Assembly (NCBI GenBank): GCA_019695185.1
Contig: JAIBAN010000064.1
Location: 1 to 47,357 of the forward strand
Reading direction: 5' to 3'
DNA length: 47,357 nucleotides
From: Blastocatellia bacterium
Lineage (GTDB): Bacteria > Acidobacteriota > Blastocatellia > Chloracidobacteriales > Chloracidobacteriaceae
Position 1 is the first letter of the stretch. Every line of letters starts with the position of its first letter. Below, piece by piece: positions 1 to 11,400 of the stretch. The position numbers were made by a program, and so were the translations under genes. Under the pieces are notes generated by a model. That model was not told the DNA's origin and ran no database searches. It was given only the letters and a program-made list of their open reading frames with translations.

Positions 1-2293
1 GCTTCCGTGGTTTCTCCACCAGGGCCCGTTGCAAGCCGTAAAACGCCGTTGGGGTCTTGTTGAGCATGGTCACCTGCTCCCGTTCGACCAATTCACGAAA
101 GGCTTCCGGAGAGCGCGAGGTCCAGTAGTCCACCACCACCAGCCGCCCCCCATACAGCAACGCGCCCCACATTTCCCACACCGAGAAATCAAACGCCGCC
201 GAATGAAACAGCGTCCACACGTCCCGCTCCGTGAAATGGAACCACCCTGCCGTTGCCTGGAACAACCGCACCACGTTCGCGTGCTTGACCTCCACCCCTT
301 TCGGCTGCCCCGTCGTCCCCGACGTATAAATCACATACGCCACTGCTTCAGGACTGAGGACTGAGCACTGAGGACTGAGCACTGAGGACTGAGGACTGAG
401 CCAATGTTCGGCACAATGAAGCGGGACGGTCGTTTCGGGCAACCGGTGCAGTAATGAGGTGTGGGTCAGGATGGCCGCCCCTGCGGCATCCGCCACAATG
501 AAAGCCAGCCGTTCCGCCGGGGTCGCCGGGTCCACCGGCACATAGACCCCTCCGGCTTTGACCACCCCCACAATCGCCGCCACCAGTTCCACCGAACGCT
601 CCAGATAGACCACCACCCGTGAACCAGAGGTCACTCCCTGCTCCTGCAGCCAGACCGCTATCCCGTTGGCCTGTTGGTTCAATTCCCTGTAGCTGAGTTC
701 CTCCCGCTTCCCCGCTTCCGGTTCATAACTGATTGCCACAGCCTCGGCATATTCCGCTGCGGTCCGCTCAAACCAGCCGCCTAAACTTTCGACAACTGGA
801 AAATTCCGGATGCTGATCAAATTTTGAAGCTCCGTCCAATCATCTGTATGTAAAATTCTTAAAGCGGAAACCGGCCTTTCCGGATTGGCGCAGATGTCCT
901 CCAGCAACACCTCAAAGTGGCGTAAGAAATACTGAATAGTGATAGGAAGAAACAAATCCGTGCTGTACTCGCAGGTTGCCGTTAAACCATTCCGATTCTC
1001 AATCAATGTCAGTTGGAGATCAAATTTGGCCGCTTCGCTCTCTGGTTTGAGCGATTGCAGGGTCACGTGGGACGACCGGTGTGACTCCCGTGCTGCATTT
1101 TGCAGGGAAAAAACGGTTTGAAAAAGCGGTGTGAAACTCAGATGACGTTCCGGCTGCAAAACCTCGACCAGTTTTTCAAAGGGAATATCCTGGTTGGCAT
1201 AGGCTTGCAGAGTGGTTTCCCGAACTTGCCGGAGGACCTCGGCAAAGGTTGCCTGTGGGCCAATTTGCGTTCGGATGACCAGTGTGTTGGCAAAAAATCC
1301 AATGATGAGTTCGGTTTCAGGGCGAGGCCGGTTGGCAATCGGGGTACCGGTGCAAATATCGGTTTGTCCGCTGTAGCGATACAACAACACCTGGAATGCA
1401 GCCAAAGTGGTCATAAACAGGCTGGCGTCGTGGGTAGTGCAAAATTGACGCAACCGGTCACTTAGTCCAGGAGCAAGGCGTCGTTTTTCCTTTGCACCAC
1501 GATACGTCTTGATGGCTGGACGGGGAAAATCGGTTGGGAGTTCCAACAGCGTTGGTATGCCCGTCAACTGATGTTTCCAATAATCAAGCTGACGATCAAA
1601 CCGGTCGCCCTTGAGCCATTCCCGCTGCCAAACCGAAAAATCGGCATACTGAACCGCCAAAGGTTCCAATGGAATTGGCTTTCCCTGAACTATGGCTTGG
1701 TAAACCTGTACCAACTCCCGCACCATGACATTGATCGACCAGCCGTCTGAAATAATGTGGTGCAGCACCAACACGGCGACCAGCTCTCCTGGTCCCAACC
1801 GATAGATTTTGAATCGAAACAGCGGACCTTGCTCCAAATCAAAAGGCCGGCTGGTCTCCGCCCGGATACGGGTTTCAAGTTCTGCGAACGACTCAGGGTC
1901 AGTTTGGGAACCGGTCAGGTCTTCTTCAGCAAGCGACCAGGACAAAGTTTGAGAAATGATTTGAACCGGCTCTCCGTCTGCCATCCCAAAAGTCGTGCGC
2001 AGGCTTTCATGCCGCTCAACCAACCAGTCAAACGCCTGCTTAAAAGCTGCCACATCCGCTTGACCGGTCAACTGGAAAGCGGTGGACATGTTGTAAAAAG
2101 GACTGTTGGGCTCCAGTCGGTTCAAAAACCAGAGCCGCTGTTGCGCCAGGGAAAGTGGGCAGGGACTGAATCGCTCCCGCCGCTGGATGGGTGCCTGGAC
2201 TTGCCCCGGAATTCCTTTTTTCTGCATCCGCAAGGCCAACAACGCCTGTTTTTCCGGTGATAAATTGCGGATTCGTTCGGAAAAATCACTCAT
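1..2293 (-). CDS. Non-ribosomal peptide synthetase, C-A start of gene (partial at left edge)
   Basis: N-terminal 764 residues of an NRPS whose 3' end lies beyond the window. The start ATG (2291-2293) is followed by MSDFSERIRNLSPEKQALLA, a helical leader often found at NRPS N-termini. A condensation domain follows, with SLAQQRLWFLNRLEP (about residue 48) and the active-site motif HHIISDGWS (nt about 1733-1760). An adenylation domain then begins near nt 790, with A3 motif YVIYTSGTTGQPKG (nt about 300-345) and FDFSVWEMWG (nt about 160-190). The visible pocket positions read D-F-W-N, matching the start of the threonine code DFWNIGMVHK; the other six are outside, so this is tentative. A 7-bp tandem array (351-400) adds about 17 residues just before A3. 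The frame is open from start to edge. It lies 109 bp downstream of the PKS-NRPS gene, so probably one operon and the next protein in the line. Confidence 0.93.
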   Translation of the reverse strand, partial: MSDFSERIRNLSPEKQALLALRMQKKGIPGQVQAPIQRRERFSPCPLSLAQQRLWFLNRLEPNSPFYNMSTAFQLTGQADVAAFKQAFDWLVERHESLRTTFGMADGEPVQIISQTLSWSLAEEDLTGSQTDPESFAELETRIRAETSRPFDLEQGPLFRFKIYRLGPGELVAVLVLHHIISDGWSINVMVRELVQVYQAIVQGKPIPLEPLAVQYADFSVWQREWLKGDRFDRQLDYWKHQLTGIPTLLELPTDFPRPAIKTYRGAKEKRRLAPGLSDRLRQFCTTHDASLFMTTLAAFQVLLYRYSGQTDICTGTPIANRPRPETELIIGFFANTLVIRTQIGPQATFAEVLRQVRETTLQAYANQDIPFEKLVEVLQPERHLSFTPLFQTVFSLQNAARESHRSSHVTLQSLKPESEAAKFDLQLTLIENRNGLTATCEYSTDLFLPITIQYFLRHFEVLLEDICANPERPVSALRILHTDDWTELQNLISIRNFPVVESLGGWFERTAAEYAEAVAISYEPEAGKREELSYRELNQQANGIAVWLQEQGVTSGSRVVVYLERSVELVAAIVGVVKAGGVYVPVDPATPAERLAFIVADAAGAAILTHTSLLHRLPETTVPLHCAEHWLSPQSSVLSPQCSVLSPEAVAYVIYTSGTTGQPKGVEVKHANVVRLFQATAGWFHFTERDVWTLFHSAAFDFSVWEMWGALLYGGRLVVVDYWTSRSPEAFRELVEREQVTMLNKTPTAFYGLQRALVEKPRK
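351..400. repeat. Heptanucleotide tandem array inside NRPS A domain
   Basis: Seven units of GGACTGA or GCACTGA plus one base. On the minus strand it is read in frame as serine/glutamine/proline-rich sequence (LSPQSSVLSAQSSVLSP) in the loop just before the A3 motif. Three 7-bp units equal seven codons, so the frame is kept when the array changes by multiples of three units. Confidence 0.9.
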
Positions 2294-2381
2294 GTCTTGT
2301 GCCGTTCATCATCGCCCCTTGGCCATTGGGAGCTGAAAATCCGCTTCCATCCAACCTCTTGCAGAAAAAACAAAACTTCGG

Positions 2382-2398
2382 TCCTCAGTCCTCAGTCC
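2382..2398. repeat. Short heptanucleotide array between two synthetase genes
   Basis: About 2.4 units of TCCTCAG in the 109-bp gap between the PKS-NRPS stop (2403-2405) and the next NRPS start (2293). It is the same family as the intragenic arrays. I see no clear terminator in the gap, which agrees with co-transcription. Confidence 0.7.
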
Positions 2399-2402
2399 TT
2401 TG

Positions 2403-5400
2403 TTAGTTGTTTTCTTCCTCACGTGAGAGCGAAAGCTCACCTTCCAGCAGGGCGCGGGCCTCTTCGTCGGAGAGATTTTCCAATTCAGCCAAGACCTGCT
2501 CCATATCTTCACAGGCAACCAGTTCGGTTTGAGATTCGGCAATAATGGCAGCCAAACCGGAAACGGTCGGGTTGCCAAAAAACGCCCGAATGGTCACCGT
2601 CACACCAAAGGTTTCACGAATTTCCGCCAGGACCTGAGCGGCCAGCAGGGAATGTCCGCCAATGGCGAAGAAATTGTCAAACACACCCACGGCAGGAATT
2701 TTGAGAACCTTGTTCCAAATCTCAGCCACCAGTTCCTCCACCGGAGTCCGGGGGGAAACAAATGCAGTTGGCTCCATCACAACCGGACCGTTGTGGTGAG
2801 GCGGCGGCAACTCAACCGTCAGCATGGTTTCAACCGCCTGTTCAGGATTGAGAACGGCTTGTTCCAAAACTTTGATGAGATCAGCCACAAGGCGCTTGAT
2901 GGTCACAGGCTCAAACAAATCAGTGTTGTACTCCCAGGCCCCTTCCAACCCCTCGGAGGATTCCCGGAGCCACAAACTGACATCAAACGGGGTGGTTTTT
3001 TTCCGGTTGACATACGAAGTGGTGAGGGAAGAAACCTCGAAGTCCCCCAGCGAGGTCTGCCGCCGGGGCGTGTTTTGCAAAACAATGGCCGTCTGGAAGA
3101 GAGGAGAACGTTCGAGCGAGCGCCGCACTTGGAGCGTTTCCAAAACCTTTTCGAATGGAACTTCCTGGTTAGCGAACGCATCCAAAACTGTTTCCCGTAC
3201 CTGTGCCAAAGCTGCCGTAAACGACATGCCTTCGGTCAGAACCACTCGCAGGGCGACTGAATTGATAAAGAATCCTATCAAATTCCGGGTTTTGGCCGAG
3301 GTGCGATTCGCTACAAAAGTACCGACCACCACATCGGGAACACCACTCCAACGATACAACAAGATGTCAAAGGCCGTGACCAGAGTCATAAACAACGTAA
3401 CACCCTGAGTTTGACCAAGGTGATGGAGTTTGCCCGTCAGGCTTGGGGTCAGGTGGAACGGTTCCCGTGCGCCGCGAAATGATTGCAGGGCCGGTCGAGG
3501 CCGGTCGGAAGGAAATCCGGAATATTCCGGGAAAGCGGTCAACTGCCGCAGCCAGAAATTTAATTGCGGTTCAAACAACCCCTGTTCCGCCCAAGATCGT
3601 TGGTTGAGGGCAAAATCGGCAAATTGCACTGGCAATGGCTCCAGGTGAGCTTCTTTTCCACTTGCCAACGAACGATAGGTTTCCGTCAATTCGCGGGTAA
3701 AAACCCGCATGGACCAACCATCCGTGATGATGTGGTGGAAAACCGCCGCAAAAATATATCGGTCCGGAGCGATGAGGAACAGCCCCAGGCGGAGCAATGG
3801 TCCATGTTCCAAATCAAACGGATGCGTCAAAAACTGCCGGATTTTGGCTTGGAGGGTTTCCTCCTGGCCGGAGAAGTTGAAAACTTCCAGCTTCACTTTG
3901 CCCGCTGGGTGGATAATTTGAACCGGTTGCCCAGCCTGGACGGGAAACGTCGTGCGCAGGCTTTCGTGACGGGCCACCAGCCGCTCCAAGGCAGTTTCCA
4001 ACGTGTTCACCCGCACTTGCCCCTGAATGGAAAAGACCAGTGGAATCCCCATAATGCGGCTGTGTTCCGGAGCGTTTTTCCGAACCTGTTCAAGCATCCA
4101 CAACCGTTGTTGAGCAAAAGACAGGGGCAGCATTGCGGTTCGGCTCACCGGTGCCAGCGGGAACTGTTCGGACACCTGATGTTCCGGGTTCATCGTGCTC
4201 AATTGTTGCGTAATCCACCCTGCCAAGGTTGCCAGGGTTGGTTTTTCAAACAATTTGCGCACCGGGACTTGCAATCGCAACTGCTCTGACATTTCCGCTG
4301 CCACTTGGGCCGCTAACAGAGAATGCCCGCCCAAAGCAAAAAAGTTGTCCTGTAAACTTACAGCGTTCCCCCCTAAAGCCTGCTGCCAGATCGTGGCAAT
4401 ATCTTTTTCCACCTGCGTGCGGGGCCATTCCGGCTCCGGCTGGGCAAGTCCGGCAAGCTCTGGCTTGGGCAAAGCCCGCCGGTCAATTTTGCCGTTTCCC
4501 AAACGTGGCAACCGCTCCATTTCAACCACCACGTTGGGCAGAATTGAGGCCGGCAGCCAGTCGGAAAAAGACTGTGGGACAAGTGCTGAGGACTGAGGAC
4601 TGAGGACTGAGCCAGCATTGAGGTCTGTGGATTCGGTTTCTGCCTCAGTCCTCAGTCCTTTCACCTCAGTCCTGGTTGTAATGTAGGCCACCAGCCTTTG
4701 GTCACCGGGAGTATCTTCGCGCAAAACGACAACCGCCTCAGCCACCTGGGGATGGCGCAGCAAAGCGGCTTCGATTTCACCCAATTCAACCCGAATCCCG
4801 CGCAGTTTGACTTGTTCATCCCGCCTTCCCACAAAGATGAGCTGCCCGTCGTGATTCCAGCGAACCATGTCTCCGGTGCGATACCAAGGGAGGACTGAGG
4901 ACCGGGGACTGAGGATTGAGTCAGATTCTTTCGTAGCTTCACTCAGACCCCAGACCCCAGACCCCAGACCCTGCGCGAAGCGCTCTACTGTCAATTCCGG
5001 CTGGTTCAGGTAACCGGCAGCCACCCCGCCACCGCCAATCCAGAGTTCTCCGGGAACGCCAACCGGAGCCGGGTTTCCGGTTCCGTCCAGAACCAGCACG
5101 GTTGTGCCGGGAAACGGTCGGCCCATGGGAACATCGCCCGGCTGGTCAGTTCCAGCCTTGGGCAGGTCGTAAAAGGTACTGTCAATCGTGGCTTCGGTGA
5201 CACCATACGAGTTGATAATCCGGGTACCAGGGAAGTGTTCCTGCAATGTCAGGGCTTCCGTGCGGGTCCAGCGGTCGGAGCCGATGGCCAGCCAACGCAA
5301 GGCAAGTTTCCGCTTGGTATGTTTCAAGTAACGCACCAATGGCCGCATCAGGGCCGGAACCATTTCCCCACAGGTCACCCCTTGCGTTTCCATAAGCTCA

Positions 5401-8400
5401 ACCAACAGGGGCGGGTCGAGCCGCACATCCGCCGGGCAAAGCACCAAAGCCCCTCCGGAACCAAGCGCCCGTACCACATCGCCGACAAACACGTCAAAGG
5501 TGAAACCGGCGGTTTGCAGGTGGCGGTCCTGCCCAATCAATTCATACGAGATTTCCCAACCTCTAAAGGCATGAAACAGATTGGCCTGGGTCACTGCGAC
5601 CGCTTTGGGTAAACCGGTTGAACCTGAAGTCGTGATGACATAGGAAATCGCTGTCTCGGACAATGAGCAAATTCCAGGTTCGGAGGTTGAGGACAGTGGG
5701 TTGAGCTGGTCCAGCCAAACCTGCCTCATGGTTGGGGGCAGGCACTTTTCATATTGGGAAAACGTCACCACCGCAACGGGCTTGACCACTTCAAAAACAG
5801 CAGCCAGTTTGGCCGCAGGATGGTCCGGGTCAAGCGGGACAAAAGCACCTTCCGCCAACCAGATTCCTAACAGCGCAGCCACTGCCTCAATACTCCGTTC
5901 CAGCAGAATTCCTACCATGTCACCCGGTTGCATCCCTTGCGCCCTGAGTGCCTCGGCAATGGCGGCAGCCCGCCCAAACAATTCGCGGTAGGTTACCTGC
6001 TTCCCGTCGCTCACCACCGCACAGGCTTCCGGATGGGTTTGGACATGATTTACAAACCGCGCCAGAACCGTACTTCCCGGCTCTGAAACCAGTTCCGGGC
6101 CAATACTCCAGGATGCCAGTTCCTCCTGCTCCGCCTCATCCATCAGGGAAAGCCGGTCAATCGGAGTCTGGGGATTTGCCACAATGGCCGCCACAAGATT
6201 GGCAAAATGGCGGCTCATCCGGCGGATGGTGGCCGGCTCAAACAATTCCGTGTCGTATTCAAATTTGCAGTTCAGGCCGCCATCGGGAGCGTTATTCACC
6301 CACAGTGTTAAGTCACATTTGGTACTGCGGTTCTGGAGGTGGATCCGCTCGGTTTGTAACCCTGCAAACTCAGGAGCCTGTTTCGGAAAATTTTGCAGAA
6401 CCAGCATGGTCTGGAACAAAGGAGACTGGCTTAAATCTCTTTCGCTTCCAACTGTTTCCAAAACTTTTTCAAACGGGATTTCTTGATGGGCGTAAGCTCC
6501 AAGGGCAGTTTCCCGGACAGCCGCCAAAACTTCCTGGAACGTTCCGGAAACCGGGATCCGGGTGCGTAACGCCAAAGTATTCATAAAAAAGCCAATTAAT
6601 GGCTTTAACTCAACCCGGTCACGGTTTGTAATAACCGTCCCCACACATAAATCAGACTGTTCGGTATAGCGAGCCAACAGCGTTTTGAACGCTGCCAGCA
6701 ACGTCATAAACAAGGTGGCTTGATTGTTTCGGGCCACTTCCCTCAATCTATAGGCAATTTTTGCGGGAAGGTGAATTCGTTCCCGAGTTCCCCGAAATAT
6801 TTGAATTTTCGAACGCGGAAAATCAGTTGGAAGGGACGTTCTGCGTGGTCCGTCATCAAGTTTTTGCTTCCAATATGACAGTTGATGTTCCAAGCCAGCC
6901 CCACACAACCGGCTCTGCTGTTCCTGTGCGTAATCTGCGTATTGCAGCGTCAAAGGAGGAAGGTTTGGCCGATGCCCAGCCGAACAACTATTGTAGAGTT
7001 CTGTCAATTCCCGATTGACAATACCGGTTGACCAGCCATCCGTTATGATGTGGTGGAATCCAAGTGCCAGAATGTGGTCGGTTTCAGCTAATTGGAAAAG
7101 GCCAGCCCGGAATAATGGACCCTGTTCTAAATGAAACGGTTGACGCAAAAACCGGTCCACCAGGGGTTTTATCTCTGCCACGTTTAGTCCTGTTTTCTCA
7201 GGCACAAAAACCGGCAGAGGAATTTCATCAACCGAGCCAATTCTTTGAACCGGATTCCCAGCCTCAAGGGTAAAGGTGGTCCGCAAAATGGCATGGCGCT
7301 GGACTAAAGTATTCAAGCTGCATTGCAAAGCGGAGAGGTTGAGCGGGCCACTCAGGTGTAACACCAAAGGAACAGCCGCTGGCATAAATTCCTGACTCTC
7401 AGCAACCCGCAAATGTTCAATCAACCAGATTCGCTGCTGGGCAAAGGAAAGAGGATACGTCAAAGGATCTGAATCTGTGTTTTCTGGAGTTTGCGGTGCT
7501 TCGGAAACTGCCGGTTTTAGCTTTTCAAGCTGGTGATTCGGGGCTTCCTCTTTGGCTTCATGCGGCAATTCATAGCCGAACGACCGGGCCAGAACCGCAG
7601 TCGCGGCCTTAAGGTTGTGCGGAAGTTGAATGGAACGCCACACTTCCCCCAGTTCGGCTTCAATTGTCTGATGGTTATGAAAATTTGGGTCCCCAATTCC
7701 TTTGGATTTGATATGCAATCCTTGGGTCATCCGGTCCCCTTCGTAGGGTTGAAGCAGTGCCGCATGGAACGGGATGCTTAAAAATTCACAAACCCGCCGC
7801 ATTTCACGTTCCGGATTCGCCACTAAATCCTCATACCGAACGACCAGCCCCCGGTTTGGCGAAATACTCTGGAAGAATTTTGTAATGTTGGAGTTTGAAA
7901 CCTCCCATACCTGTTCCCCAATGCGGGCTGGGTCACCCTCCGCTCCCCCAAATATTTTATCGAATCGGTTACGCACATAAGACTCAACCACAGAATAAGG
8001 ATGGCGTATCAAATGGACATACAGTGGTGCTTCAAATAAGGCTTCAGCATGTAGCAACCCCTCCATTGATGCGGCGTTCATCGGAGTTTTATCCACGAGT
8101 AGTCGGGGAACAGCCAAATCGCACAAAGCCTGATAGACATCTCTCACCGGTAGGTCACGGCGGGTCAGGTCCTCAATAAAATTCCTTCCCTCCTCGATTG
8201 AAAGCTCTAAAAGCTCCATAAACGAACGTTGCAAACCTGAACCCATCCCCGTCACACCCAAAGCCTGACACCGTTCTCCCATTGTGTTATAGGACAAAAG
8301 ATGCAATTCAGGCGGGGAAAACAATTCTGGATGTCCAGCTAACATGACCCGAAATAGGGTTGAACCGGAGCGAGGGCTGGAAAGTACAAACAATGCCCGT

Positions 8401-11400
8401 TTGGGTTTTTTTTCAGAGGGAGTGATGCTGAAGCTGGACTTCGGTGTTCCCAATGCGATGGAGCGAAGCCCTGAGTTCGCTGGAACGGTTTCGGTTCGGG
8501 TTTCGATTTTTAATGGTTCCGCATGAGTATCACCTGAACACTTACTCCGCAAATCACCTCGAACCAACTCTTTCGCAAGATATCCAGCCAGTGCTTCAAG
8601 TGAAGGTTGCCCCAGAATTTCTGCCAGATAAACCGGAAGTTTCAGTTTTTCCTTGAATTCCATGACCAAATCAGTCGCCAGAATTGAATCCAGACCGAAT
8701 TCAGTCAAATTTCTAGTGGATGAAATTTTCTCCACTGGGATATTAAGCGAACGCCCCAGGCTCGCTTGGAGGTAACTCACCAGTAACCTCTCCCGTTCAA
8801 CAATAGGAGCATTCAACAGTTGTTCCCGGAAGTTAGCTTCCTCAGCCGGATTTTCCTTGACTTTGGAAAGTTTGGCAGCGACCAGTGAAATGGTTTCTTT
8901 GGGTTTTCCCAGGTTGGAAAAAAACTGGGTTTCAAGCGAACTCGTTACAATGGATTCAAACATTGGCCAATCAAACCGGGCCAAAATGGATTGCACCGGA
9001 TTTGCTGAGAGTAAAAAGCCCAAACCTTCCAGGGTTTGCCGGGGTGTCAATGGCACCAAACCAATTCCCTCGGCTTGGGAACTGTGGGCCGCCGCCATGC
9101 CAACCTCGGCCCAAGGTCCGAAATGGATGCACATGCCTGGTTTGCCTTGGTGCCGCCGCCTGGCTGCCAATTGATTGAGTATTTCATTGGCTGCTGCATA
9201 AGCAGCCAACTGACTGGACCCCCAAACCGCGGCAACCGAGCCAAATAAAACAAAGTGGTCCAGGTTCAGCTCCTGAGTAAGCTCATCAAGCCAGATTGCA
9301 CCTTCGACTTTTCCGGCAAACACGGCCTCTGTGTTTTCTTCTGTTACTGCAATGACAGCTTCCGGAGCTGAAACTCCGGCAAGGTGAAAAACACCTTTGA
9401 GCGGAGGCAGTTCCTGATTGATTCGCTCAAATACCTTCGCCAGTTGGTTCCGGTCGGAAACATCCGCCGCTTCAAACCTGACTGTGGCCGAGGTTTGGGC
9501 AAACCGGGACGCCAATTCCGATTGGACCTTTCGGCCCACTAAAACCACCTGGGTGGCTCCCTGTTTTATGAGCCAGTCTGTCACAGCCAACCCCAAGCCG
9601 CCGGTTCCCCCGGTTATCAAATAGGTCCCGTCTGGAGAAATCAGCGATTGGGTCGGGGGTTGATAGCCATGGTCAGGGAACTGCTCCGCCAGACGAGCCA
9701 CCAACCGCTCCCCAGTGCGCCAGGCAATCTGGGTTTCAGCCGTTGGGGACCAGATTTCCTCCACTACGAAGGCCGCCTCGCCCATTGGTTTGGCCGGGTC
9801 AAGGTCAATTAGGCCACCCCACAGAGAAGGGTGTTCCCAGGCAATGGAACGGCCCATCCCCCAAACCGCAGCTCCAGCCAATGAAGCTTCGGATTCCTCC
9901 CGACAGGTTTGTGCTCCGCGCGTAACGACCCACAATCTGGGAGCTTCGGATTGAATCCGGGTTTGCCCGAAAATACGTGTCAGCGAGGCTAACGTCAGAC
10001 ACCAGGGAAGGACTGTTTCGCTGACGTGAACACTGCCTCCCGCCACTTCGTCAAGCGGCCACAAAAACACGATGCCACGCAACGGCAGATTTTGGTCCAA
10101 GTAAGCAGGGATTTTAGCGAAGTCATCCGGTAAACGTGGATTTACCCGCAAGGTTGTCTCATCAACAACCTCAAACGCATTCCCTGGTTTCACCGTCAAA
10201 CAGGTTTCCCCGCCAGCCTCCAACAGAGCAGCCACGGCTTTTCCGATTTTGGTGGAACCGGTCAGAACCAGCCACTGGCCCGGTTTTGACTGAACCCCGG
10301 TCGTTTTCGGACGAGGTTGTGCTTCCCAGGCAATTTGATAAAACCAGGGTTCCTGACCTGAAAGTGCCGGGCGTTGGCGATAATCAACCTGAAGCTGAGG
10401 CAAATGTGCCAGTTCCCGGCCTTCAGCATCAAGCAACACCACATCGGCAGTCGTGCTGACCGGCAACCGTTCCTCATCGGTTTTCAACACGACCTGTCGG
10501 ACCATTTCCCAGTTTGTTCCCGGAAGGGCGCTTCCAGCAGGCGGTTCCAGCCAATATCGTTCTCGTTCAAATGGATAGGTGGGCAATGACAAAAGTCGGA
10601 AACTTCCATCGGGATACAACCGAGTCCAGTCACAGTCTCGTCCCAATACATAATCTTCAGCCAGGTTAGTCAATGAATTCTGGGGCAGAGTTGAAAGACC
10701 AGTTCCAGTTTTTCCGGTAAAAACCACTGGGTGTTTCTGATTTTGCAAAAAAGCCTGCAATCCTGTTGAAATATCCACTCTACTCTGACACACAATGGCC
10801 AGACGGTAGGCGAAGTGGCTCCTGCCACGAGCCAGAGTTGCACAGGCATGATACAAATCCAGCTCTGAAAAATCCGCCAAATTGGCAAGATGAAGGTTTG
10901 CCAGTTGTTTCAACGCGCCCTGACTTTGAGCGGAAAGCACCCACAAATATGGGGGAGGTGGGGCTTTCCCCAAAGTTGGCGCAAACCCGTCAAGAGCTTC
11001 GACCACCAAGTGGACATTCGTGCCACCCCAACCAAAGGAACTGACACCGGCAACCTTTCTGTGAAGCGACTGAGGCCAGGATTCAACCTGAACTGGAACC
11101 CTCAGCCTGGAAGCTTCCTGTGAAACGTGAGGATTAAGCAGGTCAAAATGGAGACTCGGAACTATCTCTCCCTTTTGCAGCAAAAGCACTGTTTTGATCA
11201 GACTGGCAACCCCGGAAGCGGATTCAAGGTGACCCAGATTTGATTTTACCGAACCGACCCAGGGTGTCGGGGTAATTTCAGAAAAAACCATTCCCAAAGC
11301 ATTCAACTCGATGGAATCCCCCAAAATAGTGCCGGTACCATGACCTTCAACATAACCAATTTCACTGGGCAAAACCTTTGCTTCAGCCATTGCTTGCCGA

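Noticed and set aside
351..400. Tandem repeats considered as a CRISPR array
   Set aside because: Units are 7 bp with no spacers, and no cas genes are present.
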